From: Halocynthiibacter sp. SDUM655004
GTDB lineage: Bacteria; Pseudomonadota; Alphaproteobacteria; Rhodobacterales; Rhodobacteraceae
DNA: 64,000 nt
Reading direction: 5' to 3'
Assembly: GCF_026015885.1 (NCBI RefSeq)
Contig: NZ_JAPDUG010000001.1
Span: 310,001 to 374,000 of the forward strand
The first letter of the stretch is position 1. Every line of letters begins with the position of its first letter. Of the stretch, positions 1 to 9,000 are shown piece by piece. The notes under the pieces are model-generated. The model saw only the letters and a program-made list of their open reading frames with translations, was not told the DNA's origin and searched no databases. Both the position numbers and the translations under genes were made by a program.

Positions 1-185
1 AGAGGTATCTTTTCCATAGTGCCTTGTGAAAATTGAAGTGGTTGGCAACATCCTGCTGTTAACTCAACCTTGGGGCACGAAGTCAATAGCAACCGCACCA
101 ATAGTCGCCGATTAACCGGAATTCCGCGTGTATTCGCTTATTTGGCCGCCACGTATCCAACGAACGCGGCGGCCAGCACGCGCGG
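1..185. other. Left-edge non-coding stretch
   Basis: No convincing complete gene lies here. On the minus strand an ATG at 17-15, preceded by AAGG, opens a frame (Met-Glu-Lys-Ile-Pro) that runs off the left edge. A second minus-strand ATG at 51-49 is also open to the edge. Either could begin a neighbouring gene, but five or fifteen codons cannot support a call. Confidence 0.3.
143..175 (-). terminator. Possible terminator of the VOC gene
   Basis: A perfect 8-bp inverted repeat (TGGCCGCC at 143-150, GGCGGCCA at 168-175) with a 17-base loop sits just downstream of the minus-strand VOC stop codon at 186. There is no T-run after it in the minus direction, so it is at best a weak intrinsic terminator or an mRNA 3' stabilising hairpin. 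Confidence 0.35.
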
Positions 186-569
186 CTAGTCGTATTCGAC
201 GACCTCAAACTCAATTCCATCATGGTCGTGGAAGTAAAACCGACGCCCCGGCTCGTAATCAGCGTGGCTTCCCGGAATCAATCCGGCCTGTTTGACACGT
301 TCCTCAGCCGTGTCGAGGTCATCAACGACAACTGCGATGTGGTTCAATCCGTTGACGCGTTCGTAGTTGTCTTTGGAATGGGGAAGTGTTTGTTTTGGCT
401 GGTATAGTGCGAGGTAGCTGTTATCGCCGCCAACATGGATCGAATAGCCGTCGTGAATAGAAGCGCCCTCCCAGCGGATTTTCCAACCAAAGAGTTCCCC
501 AAGAAGCGCCGCAGTTTTCTGGGCATTAGAGACGGTAAGGTTTGTGTGTTCGAGAATTGCCTGTGACAT
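186..569 (-). CDS. VOC-family (glyoxalase/dioxygenase fold) protein
   Basis: A 127-residue single-unit VOC protein with two beta-alpha-beta-beta-beta repeats. The likely metal ligands of the fold are visible: His8 in the first strand, His77 at the start of the second repeat (NHIAVVVDD) and Glu122 in the terminal DGIEFEV segment. The family includes glyoxalase I, antibiotic-resistance and dioxygenase proteins; the substrate cannot be read from sequence. The start ATG is preceded by AAAGGACC. The gene stands alone, divergent from etfQO, and its promoter carries a perfect SoxR-type palindrome. I therefore infer that it is induced by redox-cycling compounds and may sequester or detoxify one. Family assignment is secure; function is inferred. 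Confidence 0.88.
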   Translation of the reverse strand: MSQAILEHTNLTVSNAQKTAALLGELFGWKIRWEGASIHDGYSIHVGGDNSYLALYQPKQTLPHSKDNYERVNGLNHIAVVVDDLDTAEERVKQAGLIPGSHADYEPGRRFYFHDHDGIEFEVVEYD

Positions 570-601
570 TGTTTGGTCCTTTAAATTTTGAATGTTTGTC
601 C

Positions 602-632
602 TGTGTAATTCCTCAAGTTAACTTGAGGTCAA
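602..632 (-). promoter_or_regulatory. SoxR-type promoter of the VOC gene
   Basis: An 18-bp perfect palindrome, CCTCAAGTTAACTTGAGG, occupies 611-628. Reading the minus strand, a -35 element TTGACC (632-627) and a -10-like TACACA (607-602) flank it with a 19-bp spacer. That overlong spacing is typical of MerR-family activated promoters. The palindrome matches the SoxR box known from the E. coli soxS promoter. The promoter points at the VOC gene starting at 569. No soxR gene is seen in the window. Confidence 0.82.
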
Positions 633-787
633 GGGCTGTTTTCGGAGTTCTGCCTCTGTTTTTCGGTTTAAATTCTGGTGAAACAGCAAACTAACGCGGT
701 GTCGTGATTGACCCCTTTTGCCCATATCGGATAACGAGTGGAGCGGAGAGCGAGCTTTGATATGCGCAGGGCGCGAAAGGGTTAGGG

Positions 788-2440
788 ATGACTTCACCTG
801 AACGGGAATCGATGGAATACGATGTTGTGATTGTTGGGGCGGGGCCTGCTGGCCTCTCTGCGGCAATCCGGCTCAAACAGTTGGACGCTAACCTTGAGGT
901 GGTTGTCCTTGAAAAAGGCAGCGAAGTTGGCGCGCATATTCTATCCGGTGCGGTGCTTGATCCTTCTGGTCTGGATGCTTTGATCCCTGATTGGAAAGAG
1001 AAGGGCGCACCGATCAACGTGCCAGTTCGCAAGGACAACTTCTTGTTCCTCGGGCCAGCAGGACATGTTCGCGTTCCGAATTTCCCGATGCCGCCATTGA
1101 TGAGCAATCACGGCAATTACATCGTGTCTATGGCGAACGTCTGTCGCTGGATGGCTGAACAAGCTGAAGAGCTTGGTGTTGAGGTCTTCCCTGGCATGGC
1201 CTGTTCTGAATTGATCTATGGCGAGAACGGTGAGGTTGCGGGCGTTGTGGCCGGTGAATTCGGCAAGAACCCTGACGGTACACCAGGCCCGGGATATGAA
1301 CCGGGCATGGAACTTCGCGGCAAATACGTGTTCCTCTCTGAAGGTGTGCGTGGGAGCTTGTCAAAAGAGGTGATCGCCAAGTTCGATCTGGGCAAAGATT
1401 CGGATGTCCAGAAATACGGTCTCGGCATGAAAGAGATCTGGGAGATCGACCCTGCGAAGCACAAAGAGGGCACTGTTACCCATACGATGGGCTGGCCTCT
1501 TGGCAAAAACGCTGGTGGTGGGTCATTCATTTATCACCTTGAAAACAATCAGGTCTTCGTCGGGTTCGTTGTGCACCTGAACTACAAGAACCCGTATCTT
1601 TTCCCTTACATGGAATTCCAGCGCTTTAAGCATCATCCCGAAATTGCCAAGCTGCTCGAAGGCGGCAAACGCGTTGCCTATGGCGCGCGCGCAATTTCCG
1701 AGGGGGGCTATCAATCCATGCCTAAAGCGGTGTTCCCGGGTGGGGCGCTCTTGGGCTGTTCGGTCGGGCTTGTGAACGTGCCGCGGATTAAGGGCAATCA
1801 TAACGCCATGTTCTCTGGTAAGTTTGCTGCCGAGGCCGCCTATGAGGCGATCAAAGAGGGTCGTGCGGGTGATGAGCTTGGGGCCTATGAAACCGAATTG
1901 AAAACTGGTGTTGTCGCCAAAGATCTTAAGCGTGTGCGCAACGTGAAACCGCTTTGGTCCAAGCTCGGTCTTACGGCGTCGTTGGCGCTGGGCGGGTTTG
2001 ATATGTGGACGAATAACCTCTTTGGTATTTCGCTCTTCGGAACGCTCAAACACGGTAAGTCAGACGCGGAATCAACAGGTTATGCCGCGGATTACAAAGA
2101 GATCGACTATCCGAAACCCGATGGCGTTTTGTCGTTTGATCGCCTAACCAACGTGAGTTTCTCGGCCACGAACCACGAGGAAGAGCAGCCCTGTCACTTG
2201 AAGCTGGCTGATCCAACGATCCCGATTAACGTGAACCTGCCGAAATATGACGAGCCAGCACAGCGGTATTGTCCCGCAGGTGTTTACGAGGTCATTCAGG
2301 AAGCCGGATCAGAGCCGCGTTTTCAGATCAACTTCCAGAACTGCGTGCATTGCAAAACCTGTGATATCAAGGACCCGAGCCAGAATATCACATGGGTTAC
2401 GCCGCAGGGTGGCGATGGGCCGAATTATCCAAATATGTAA
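788..2440 (+). CDS. etfD: Electron transfer flavoprotein-ubiquinone oxidoreductase
   Basis: A 550-residue ETF-QO, the usual length for the family. It passes electrons from acyl-CoA, dimethylglycine and other dehydrogenases via ETF to ubiquinone at the inner membrane. The N-terminus holds an FAD-binding GAGPAGLSAA motif (about residues 17-26). The C-terminus has the [4Fe-4S] cysteines: one in RYCPAGVYE and three in NCVHCKTCD, about residues 497-529. The ATG at 788 follows AAAGGGTTAGGG; an internal Met9 is an alternative start. It is divergent from the VOC gene and is followed by a GC-rich hairpin. In heterotrophic marine bacteria it supports fatty-acid and amino-acid catabolism. Confidence 0.96.
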   Translation: MTSPERESMEYDVVIVGAGPAGLSAAIRLKQLDANLEVVVLEKGSEVGAHILSGAVLDPSGLDALIPDWKEKGAPINVPVRKDNFLFLGPAGHVRVPNFPMPPLMSNHGNYIVSMANVCRWMAEQAEELGVEVFPGMACSELIYGENGEVAGVVAGEFGKNPDGTPGPGYEPGMELRGKYVFLSEGVRGSLSKEVIAKFDLGKDSDVQKYGLGMKEIWEIDPAKHKEGTVTHTMGWPLGKNAGGGSFIYHLENNQVFVGFVVHLNYKNPYLFPYMEFQRFKHHPEIAKLLEGGKRVAYGARAISEGGYQSMPKAVFPGGALLGCSVGLVNVPRIKGNHNAMFSGKFAAEAAYEAIKEGRAGDELGAYETELKTGVVAKDLKRVRNVKPLWSKLGLTASLALGGFDMWTNNLFGISLFGTLKHGKSDAESTGYAADYKEIDYPKPDGVLSFDRLTNVSFSATNHEEEQPCHLKLADPTIPINVNLPKYDEPAQRYCPAGVYEVIQEAGSEPRFQINFQNCVHCKTCDIKDPSQNITWVTPQGGDGPNYPNM

Positions 2441-2448
2441 CAAACACG

Positions 2449-2478
2449 TGCGGGGGAGGCTGAATGGCTGCCCCCGCA
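2449..2478 (+). terminator. Hairpin after etfQO
   Basis: A perfect 8-bp stem, TGCGGGGG (2449-2456) with CCCCCGCA (2471-2478), lies nine bases after the etfQO stop. It is not followed by a T-run, so it is a weak terminator or 3' stabiliser. The ATG at 2464 lies in its loop, which argues that the next gene starts further down. Confidence 0.5.
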
Positions 2479-2541
2479 TTGCGTTGGGGGCTGCAAGTGA
2501 CTAGTTTACCTGCAACTGTATATTTATTGAGGCCTCACGTT

Positions 2542-4233
2542 TTGTCTAATTCCCTCTTGCGGTCGTTTGCCCTTTCCGCGCTGTGCCTGTTTCCGTCGCT
2601 TCCCGCGAGTTCCGAGGGGTTTGTTGGGGCCTACCTTGCTGGCCAAAGCGCGCGTTTCTCAGCAGATTTTGAAGCCTCCGCGCTTTACTACACGCGCGCA
2701 CTGGCGCTTGACCCGACCAACGCTCACCTGATGAACGTGGCTAGTGCAGCCTATGTTTCCAAAGGGGACTTGGCCTCGGCGGTGCCAATTGCCCGCTCGC
2801 TCGATCAAACCGGAACTGATAATCTGATCGCGAACATTGTGCTTGCGTCCAACGATATCATTGAGGGCGATTACGCTGCGGTGACCAAACGCCTTGAGGC
2901 TGGCGGCGAAGTTGGCCCGATTGCAACAGAGTTGCTCGCGGCATGGGCGGCGATTGGCGAAGGCAAAATGTCTCGTGCGCTTGAGCTTTTTGACGAGATG
3001 GCATTAGAGCCCGGGCTTGGCGGTATTGCTGCATTCCACAAGGCGCTCGCGCTTGGCTCCGTTGGAGATTTTGAAGGCGCCGAAGCCATACTAAGCAACT
3101 CTCAAGGCACCAATCTTGAACACACGCGCCTGAGCCTCATTGCGCATTTGCAGGTTTTGAGCCAGCTCGAACGCAATCAGGACGCGCTTGATATCCTCAA
3201 GCTGTTCTATGGCGACGGCGATGTTGATCCGGAGTTCTCCGCAATCAAGGAAAAGCTGGAAGCGGGTGAAACTGTGCCGTTTACCGCTGCACGCAATCCA
3301 AGAGAGGGTGCCGCGCAGTCGTTCTTTACGTTGGCAGAGATTTTCGCACAGGAAGCCGCGCCCGATCATACGATCCTCTATTCCCGCGCGGCGGAGTTCC
3401 TTAACCCTGAGCATTTGCCTGCATTGCTTCTAACGGCGGGGCTTCTAGAGGAGCTTGAGCAATACGAGCTTGCCAATGCAGCCTATGCGAAAGTGCCCGA
3501 AGGCAGCGTTGTGTACCATGTTGCGGAAATGGGTCGTTCGGAGACTCTGCGCAAAGCAGGAAAGCCGGACGAAGCGATTGAGGTTCTGACAGCACTTGCT
3601 GATGAATATCCAACCTTGCCGTCCGTTAGTATCGCGCTTGGCGATCTATATCGAAGCGAGGAGCGTTACGCCGAAGCGGCCGAGGCTTATGATGCGGCTT
3701 TGGCGTTGTTCCCTGATGACCTGCCTGGAACGTGGTTCATCTATTATTCGCGCGGTATTTGTTACGAGCGGTTGGATGAATGGGAAAAGGCCGAGGCGGA
3801 TTTCCGCAAGGCGCTGAGCTTTAACGAAAACCAGCCACAAGTCTTGAATTATCTTGGTTACTCCATGGTTGAGAAGAATATCAATCTTGATGAAGCGCTG
3901 GAGATGATCGAAACAGCCGTCGCAGCGCGCCCACGCGATGGGTACATCATCGATTCTCTTGCATGGGTTTACTACAAACTCGGCCGTTTCGAAGATGCTG
4001 TCGCCCCAATGGAAAAGGCTGCTGTGCTTGAGCCGCTCGACCCGATTGTGAGCGATCATCTTGGCGATGTTCTATGGATGGTCGGACGCAAGAACGAGGC
4101 TAGCTTCCAATGGCGCCGCGCTTTGTCGCTTGAGCCGGAAGAAGAGGAAGCCGATCGGATTCGCCGCAAGCTTGAGGTCGGACTTGACGTTGTGCTTGAA
4201 GAAGAAGCGCTTGAGACTGACAAAACCCAATAG
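2542..4233 (+). CDS. Exported TPR-repeat protein
   Basis: A 563-residue protein when started at the TTG at 2542, preceded by GAGG. That start gives a clean signal peptide ending at about PASS-EG. An in-frame ATG at 2464 would add 26 residues but sits inside a hairpin and would bury the signal sequence. The mature part is built of tetratricopeptide-like helices throughout. The clearest repeats are in the C-terminal half (for example the segment from LGDLYRSEERYAEAAEAY). It is acidic at the C-terminus. It is probably a periplasmic or outer-membrane-associated scaffold; the partner is unknown. It lies five bases upstream of ispE and is probably cotranscribed with it. Confidence 0.8.
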   Translation: MSNSLLRSFALSALCLFPSLPASSEGFVGAYLAGQSARFSADFEASALYYTRALALDPTNAHLMNVASAAYVSKGDLASAVPIARSLDQTGTDNLIANIVLASNDIIEGDYAAVTKRLEAGGEVGPIATELLAAWAAIGEGKMSRALELFDEMALEPGLGGIAAFHKALALGSVGDFEGAEAILSNSQGTNLEHTRLSLIAHLQVLSQLERNQDALDILKLFYGDGDVDPEFSAIKEKLEAGETVPFTAARNPREGAAQSFFTLAEIFAQEAAPDHTILYSRAAEFLNPEHLPALLLTAGLLEELEQYELANAAYAKVPEGSVVYHVAEMGRSETLRKAGKPDEAIEVLTALADEYPTLPSVSIALGDLYRSEERYAEAAEAYDAALALFPDDLPGTWFIYYSRGICYERLDEWEKAEADFRKALSFNENQPQVLNYLGYSMVEKNINLDEALEMIETAVAARPRDGYIIDSLAWVYYKLGRFEDAVAPMEKAAVLEPLDPIVSDHLGDVLWMVGRKNEASFQWRRALSLEPEEEEADRIRRKLEVGLDVVLEEEALETDKTQ

Positions 4234-4238
4234 CGCCG

Positions 4239-5057
4239 ATGCTCGCCCCTGCTAAAATCAACCTGTCGCTTCATGTAACGGGCAAACGATCCGACGGGTA
4301 TCATCTGCTTGATAGCCTTGTCGTATTTGCTGATGTCGGCGATCAGATCGACGTGCAGCCAGCGGACAACATCTCGCTTCGGATTGCCGGACCGGAGGCT
4401 GGCGGTTTGGAGGCGGAGGCTGACAATCTCGTTCTGCGTGCTGCAAGACTTATGCAGAACAAAGGACAGGGTGCCGCGATCACGCTTACGAAAAACCTGC
4501 CTGTTTCTTCGGGTATTGGTGGCGGATCAAGCGATGCGGCCACCACTATTTCTGCTTTGGCCGGACTCTGGGAATGTTCACTGCCCCGGCCCGAGGATGT
4601 GGTGGGGTTGGGTGCGGATGTTCCTGTTTGTTTGGCGCAACGCCCAGCTCGGATGACAGGGATCGGCGAAGGCGTTGAGCCAGTCGCCGACTTGCCGGAT
4701 ATGGCGGTTGTTTTGGTCAATCCGCGCGTTTCCGTTTCGACGCCTGCGGTATTTGCTGCTTTGGAACGTCGTGAGAATTCGGCGATGGATTATGTGCCCA
4801 GCGGTATGGGCTACAGCGCGTTTTGTGAGTGGCTTGCCGCGCAGCGCAATGATCTTGAAGCGCCTGCATGCAGCCTCGTGCCCGAGATTAACGATGTTCT
4901 CGCCGCGCTCGAGGGCGCAGATTTTGCGCGCATGTCGGGCTCTGGCGCAACGTGTTTTGGACTATTTGAGACCTTGGAGCAGGCAAGTGCCGCGGCGCAA
5001 TCCATTTCCGCCGCGAAGCCAGATTGGTGGGTGAAAGCCGCCCGAGTTTTGCCCTAA
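4239..5057 (+). CDS. ispE: 4-(cytidine 5'-diphospho)-2-C-methyl-D-erythritol kinase
   Basis: A GHMP kinase of 272 residues that phosphorylates CDP-methylerythritol in the MEP isoprenoid pathway. Visible are the N-terminal APAKINLSLHV, the substrate segment RSDGYH, the ATP-binding glycine loop SSGIGGGSSDAA (about residues 89-100) and the C-terminal MSGSGATCFG. It follows the TPR gene by five bases. Its stop codon overlaps that of convergent cobO. Two other isoprenoid genes occur in the window (ispH and a polyprenyl synthase), but not in the same operon. Confidence 0.96.
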   Translation: MLAPAKINLSLHVTGKRSDGYHLLDSLVVFADVGDQIDVQPADNISLRIAGPEAGGLEAEADNLVLRAARLMQNKGQGAAITLTKNLPVSSGIGGGSSDAATTISALAGLWECSLPRPEDVVGLGADVPVCLAQRPARMTGIGEGVEPVADLPDMAVVLVNPRVSVSTPAVFAALERRENSAMDYVPSGMGYSAFCEWLAAQRNDLEAPACSLVPEINDVLAALEGADFARMSGSGATCFGLFETLEQASAAAQSISAAKPDWWVKAARVLP

Positions 5058-5662
5058 AACTCGACGCCGATCTGCGCTTTGATGCCAGAACGGAAAGGAT
5101 GTTTCACAAGCTCCATTTCTGTGACGAGATCAGCCGCTTCAATCAATTCGTCCTTGGCGTTGCGCCCCGTCAAAACGACGTGGGTCATTTCGGGCTTTTC
5201 GCTTTGAAGGAAGGCGACCACTTCGTTCACATCGATATAGTCATAGCGGATTGCGATGTTGATCTCGTCCAATAGCACCATCTTGTTTTCAGGGTCGCGG
5301 ATAAGCTCTTTTGCTTTTTCCCATGCCGCAGTCGCCATCTCGATATCGCGCGACTTATCTTGGGTCTCCCATGTAAAGCCTTCGCCCATCGTGTGAAACT
5401 CGCAAACATCCGAGAACTTTCCAATGATCAGATCACGCTCGCCTGTGCTCATGCCGCCTTTGATAAACTGAACCACGGCGCATTTCATATCGTGCGCGAT
5501 GCAGCGAAAAATCATCCCAAAGGCCGCGCTGGACTTACCTTTGCCCTTCCCAGTGTGGACAATAATCAGGCCCTTTTTATCGGTCTTGGTGGCCATGATC
5601 TTGTCACGGGCGGCCTTTTTCTTGGCCATCTTCATGGCGTGGCGATCTGTGTCTTCGCTCAT
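5054..5662 (-). CDS. cobO: Cob(I)alamin/cobyrinic acid a,c-diamide adenosyltransferase
   Basis: A 202-residue CobO/BtuR-type adenosyltransferase that attaches the 5'-deoxyadenosyl group to the corrin cobalt using ATP. The P-loop-like HTGKGKGKSSAAFG is clear, with the later MVLLDEIN and LTGRNA segments. I choose the ATG at 5662, preceded by AAGGGAG, which gives the usual family length; the open frame continues 30 codons upstream without a better site. The gene stands apart from the other cob operons, and its stop codon is shared in four bases with ispE. No riboswitch is visible in its 128-base upstream region. Confidence 0.95.
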   Translation of the reverse strand: MSEDTDRHAMKMAKKKAARDKIMATKTDKKGLIIVHTGKGKGKSSAAFGMIFRCIAHDMKCAVVQFIKGGMSTGERDLIIGKFSDVCEFHTMGEGFTWETQDKSRDIEMATAAWEKAKELIRDPENKMVLLDEINIAIRYDYIDVNEVVAFLQSEKPEMTHVVLTGRNAKDELIEAADLVTEMELVKHPFRSGIKAQIGVEF

Positions 5663-5790
5663 GCTGCGCTCCCTTGGTTTCAACGCGATTTTGCGGTGCG
5701 TTGGCATGGGATGCAAGGGGAAAGCCGCGCGAGGTAAGGTTTCGTTAACCATGCGGCAGTAGCCTTCGAAGGTATAGAAGCGAGGTGCTG

Positions 5791-6096
5791 ATGCGGCAGA
5801 TTTTACTGGGACTGTTTGGCGTTTTATTGATTGCCGGTTGTGATAGCCCGCATCCCAAAATGATGGGTGTGAAGGCGCAGGAAATCACAGTTGAAGGCAG
5901 CACCTTCCGTGTCCGAACCAAAGGTGAGATCGCAGAGGCTATTCGCGTTGGTTTCGTACCGTTCTCGGAACATGCTCAGATACCGATGCGTGCCGTTGTT
6001 GCGATGGAAGAGGCAAGTGGATGTGACGTTGATCAGCGATCCGTAAAAGGCGATCCCGCACTCATCGTGGCGCGATTGAAATGCCCAAAATCCTAG
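5791..6096 (+). CDS. Small putative lipoprotein
   Basis: A 101-residue protein starting at the ATG at 5791 (AGCGAGG upstream; a GTG two codons earlier is less likely). The N-terminus is a short hydrophobic segment followed by LIAGC, a good lipobox with Cys at about 17, so it is probably lipid-anchored. The rest has no motif I recognise. Two later cysteines could form a disulfide. It is convergent with cobN and overlaps it by four bases at the stop codons. Function unknown. Confidence 0.72.
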   Translation: MRQILLGLFGVLLIAGCDSPHPKMMGVKAQEITVEGSTFRVRTKGEIAEAIRVGFVPFSEHAQIPMRAVVAMEEASGCDVDQRSVKGDPALIVARLKCPKS

Positions 6097-9000
6097 TTTG
6101 GGGTGTTGCGAGCAAGCGTTTCAAGCAATGCACGTGCTGAATTGCTCCGCGGCATCCAAAGGCCTCGCTCAATTGCTTCGTTCAACCGCTCTGCGATTTC
6201 TTTTAAGGCGGGGGCGTTATGTTCTTCAATAAACGCGCGCACGTCCTCGTCCTCTAGAAACGCAGCGTGGACCGCATCGAAATGGTGGCCCTTAACTGCG
6301 CCCGTCGTTGCGGCAAAAGCGAACATGTAATCAACAGTTGCTGCCATCTCGAACGCGCCTTTATAGCCGTGGCGCATCACCCCTTCGATCCACTTTGGGT
6401 TAACCACACGGCTTCGCACGACACGGGCGATTTCCTCATCCAACGTGCGGATTACGGGCCGCTCCGGGCGGGAATGGTCGTTATGATAGATCGGGCGGTC
6501 TTGCCCTTGAAGGGTATTAATCGCGGCGGCTGCTCCGCCCTCGAATTGATAGTAATCATCGCTATCAAGCAGGTCGTGTTCGCGGTTGTCCTGGTTTTGT
6601 ACAATCGCTTCGGCCTGTTTCAGACGGCTTTCAAACTGCGGACGAGCGCGTGTTCCCTCGGCGTTCTTGCCATACGCATAGCTGCCCCATTCAAGATAGG
6701 CCTCGGCTAGGTCTGATTTGTCAGCCCAGAGATGTTCGTCGATCATTGCCTGAAGCCCTGCACCATATGCGCCCGGTTTAGAGCCGAATACGCGGTAGGC
6801 ACTTTGATCTCCCTCTGCCAAAAGGCGTGCACGGGCGGGGTTGAGGTCGGCCGGCTCATCGAGTTCCATCACGGCGCGCGCCGCACTATCAACAAGAGCA
6901 ATCAACTGCGGGAACGCATCGCGGAAGAATCCCGAAACGCGAAGGGTCACGTCAACGCGCGGTCGACCAAGTACGCCTTGCGGCAAAACCTCGAAGCCTG
7001 TGACGCGGCGGTTTGCGGCGTCCCAAGTGGGCTTTACCCCCATGAGCGCGAGGGCTTGGGCAATGTCGTCGCCGCCCGTACGCATATTGGCGGTTCCCCA
7101 TGCCGTAAGCAGTAGGGCGCGCGGCCAGTCGCCGTGGTCCTGTAGGTGTTTCTCAATGAGCAAGTTGGCCGATTTCCACCCGAGCGCCCAAGCGGTTGGC
7201 GTGGGCACCGCGCGGCTATCGACCGAGTAGAAATTGCGCCCCGTGGGAAGCGTATCAAGCCGCCCACGCGTTGGAGCGCCAGAAGGAGCAGGGGGCAAAA
7301 ACTTGCCGTTCAGTGCGGTCAAAAGCCCGCTCATTTCCGCAGGGCCGCAAGCGGCGACGCTCGGGCGAACATTGGTTTTTATGCCCTCAAGAACAGTGGT
7401 GCTTTTGGGGCCGGGGCAGGCTGCCTCACCGTCAATCAAAGCAGAGGCAAGCAGCTCTATCCGCTCGACAGTGTCTCCAAAACTGCGCCAAGCATCAGCT
7501 AACACTGAACCTAGCGCATCGGGTTTCGCGCTGTCCCATGTCGCGGCCATGTCGCAATTGAGCGGATCAAACCCAAGCGCAAGGTCATCCGCAATCGCGC
7601 GTTGAAGCGATGCATCCGCTCCTGTTCCATCACCGCGCGGCACGCGGACCAATGCCTGAACCAGATCGCGCTCCAGTCGCCCCGTCGGGCTTTCGCCGAA
7701 GATATGAAGCCCATCGCGGATTTGCGCTTCTTTCAACTCACAGAGGAAAGCGTCGAGCTTGGCCAGATCACTTTCCTCATCCTCACCCGAAAGCCCCGCA
7801 TCCTCGCCCAGTCCGGTGGCGCTGGTAAGGGTCAGAATTTCGCGCTTTAGATGTTTAATGCGGCGGGGATCAACGCCCGCTGCTTCATAATATTCATCCA
7901 CCAAAGCTTCGAGATCACGCAGCGGCCCATAGGATTCCGCACGGGTGAGCGGCGGTGTCAGGTGATCAACAATAACGGCCTGCGCGCGGCGCTTGGCCTG
8001 TGTTCCTTCGCCAGGATCGTTGACGATAAAAGGATAGATATGCGGCGTGGGGCCAAAGACGGCTTCGGGGAAGCACTCCTGCGAAAGTGCAACTGATTTG
8101 CCAGGGAGCCATTCAAGGTTGCCGTGCTTGCCCATGTGAACAATTGCCTGCGCGCGGAAGGTATGGCGCAGCCAGAAATAGAACGCGAGGTAGTTGTGCG
8201 GCGGCACGAGGTCTGGCGAATGGTAGGTGTCTTCTGGGTCGATGTTATAACCGCGTGCGGGCTGCACACCGACAACAACATTCCCGAATGTCAGCACCGA
8301 GAGCTTGAACCGCCCGCAATCAACTTCGCCCGCCTCGTAAAATGGATCGGCCTCTGGCTTGCCCCAACGCTCTTCGATCTGCGCACGAACCTCATGGGGC
8401 AGCGCACCATAGGAAATCTGGTAGTCCGCCATTGAGAGATCGACGCCGCCAGTTCGCACGCGTCGATCTGTAAGCCAGTTCGTCGGTCCGGCAAGAATGC
8501 GTTGCATCAGGTCGTCACTGTCTTCTGGAAGATCGCGGGTTGAGTATCCGGCCTCTGTTAGCGCGTTAAGAGTATTACAGGTCGCGGCGGGGGCATCTAG
8601 GCCAACTCCATTCGCGAGCCGACCGTCCTTGTTCGGATAGTTGGCCAAAACCAGCGCCACGCGGCGGTCTTTTGCGGCGGTTTTGCGCAGGTCGGCCCAA
8701 TTCGCGGCAAGGTCAGCGACGAAATCAATGCGGTCGCCTTGAGCGCGGTAACTGGCGATGGCGCATTCGGTAGCCTCATCGAAAAACGCTTCGCCCTTGA
8801 AGCTCACGGCGCGGGATAAGATGCGGCCGTCGACCTCTGGGAGGGCTACGTTCATCGCGATGTCACGCGCGGAAAGCCCGTTTGCGCCCTCGATCCACGA
8901 GGCTTCGCTGCTGGCGGAGAACACGATCTGAAACACGGGGGCTTCGTTTGCGGCGTCCATCTGGAAAGGATTGGTGGCCTGATCGTCGCCTTGATGAGGC

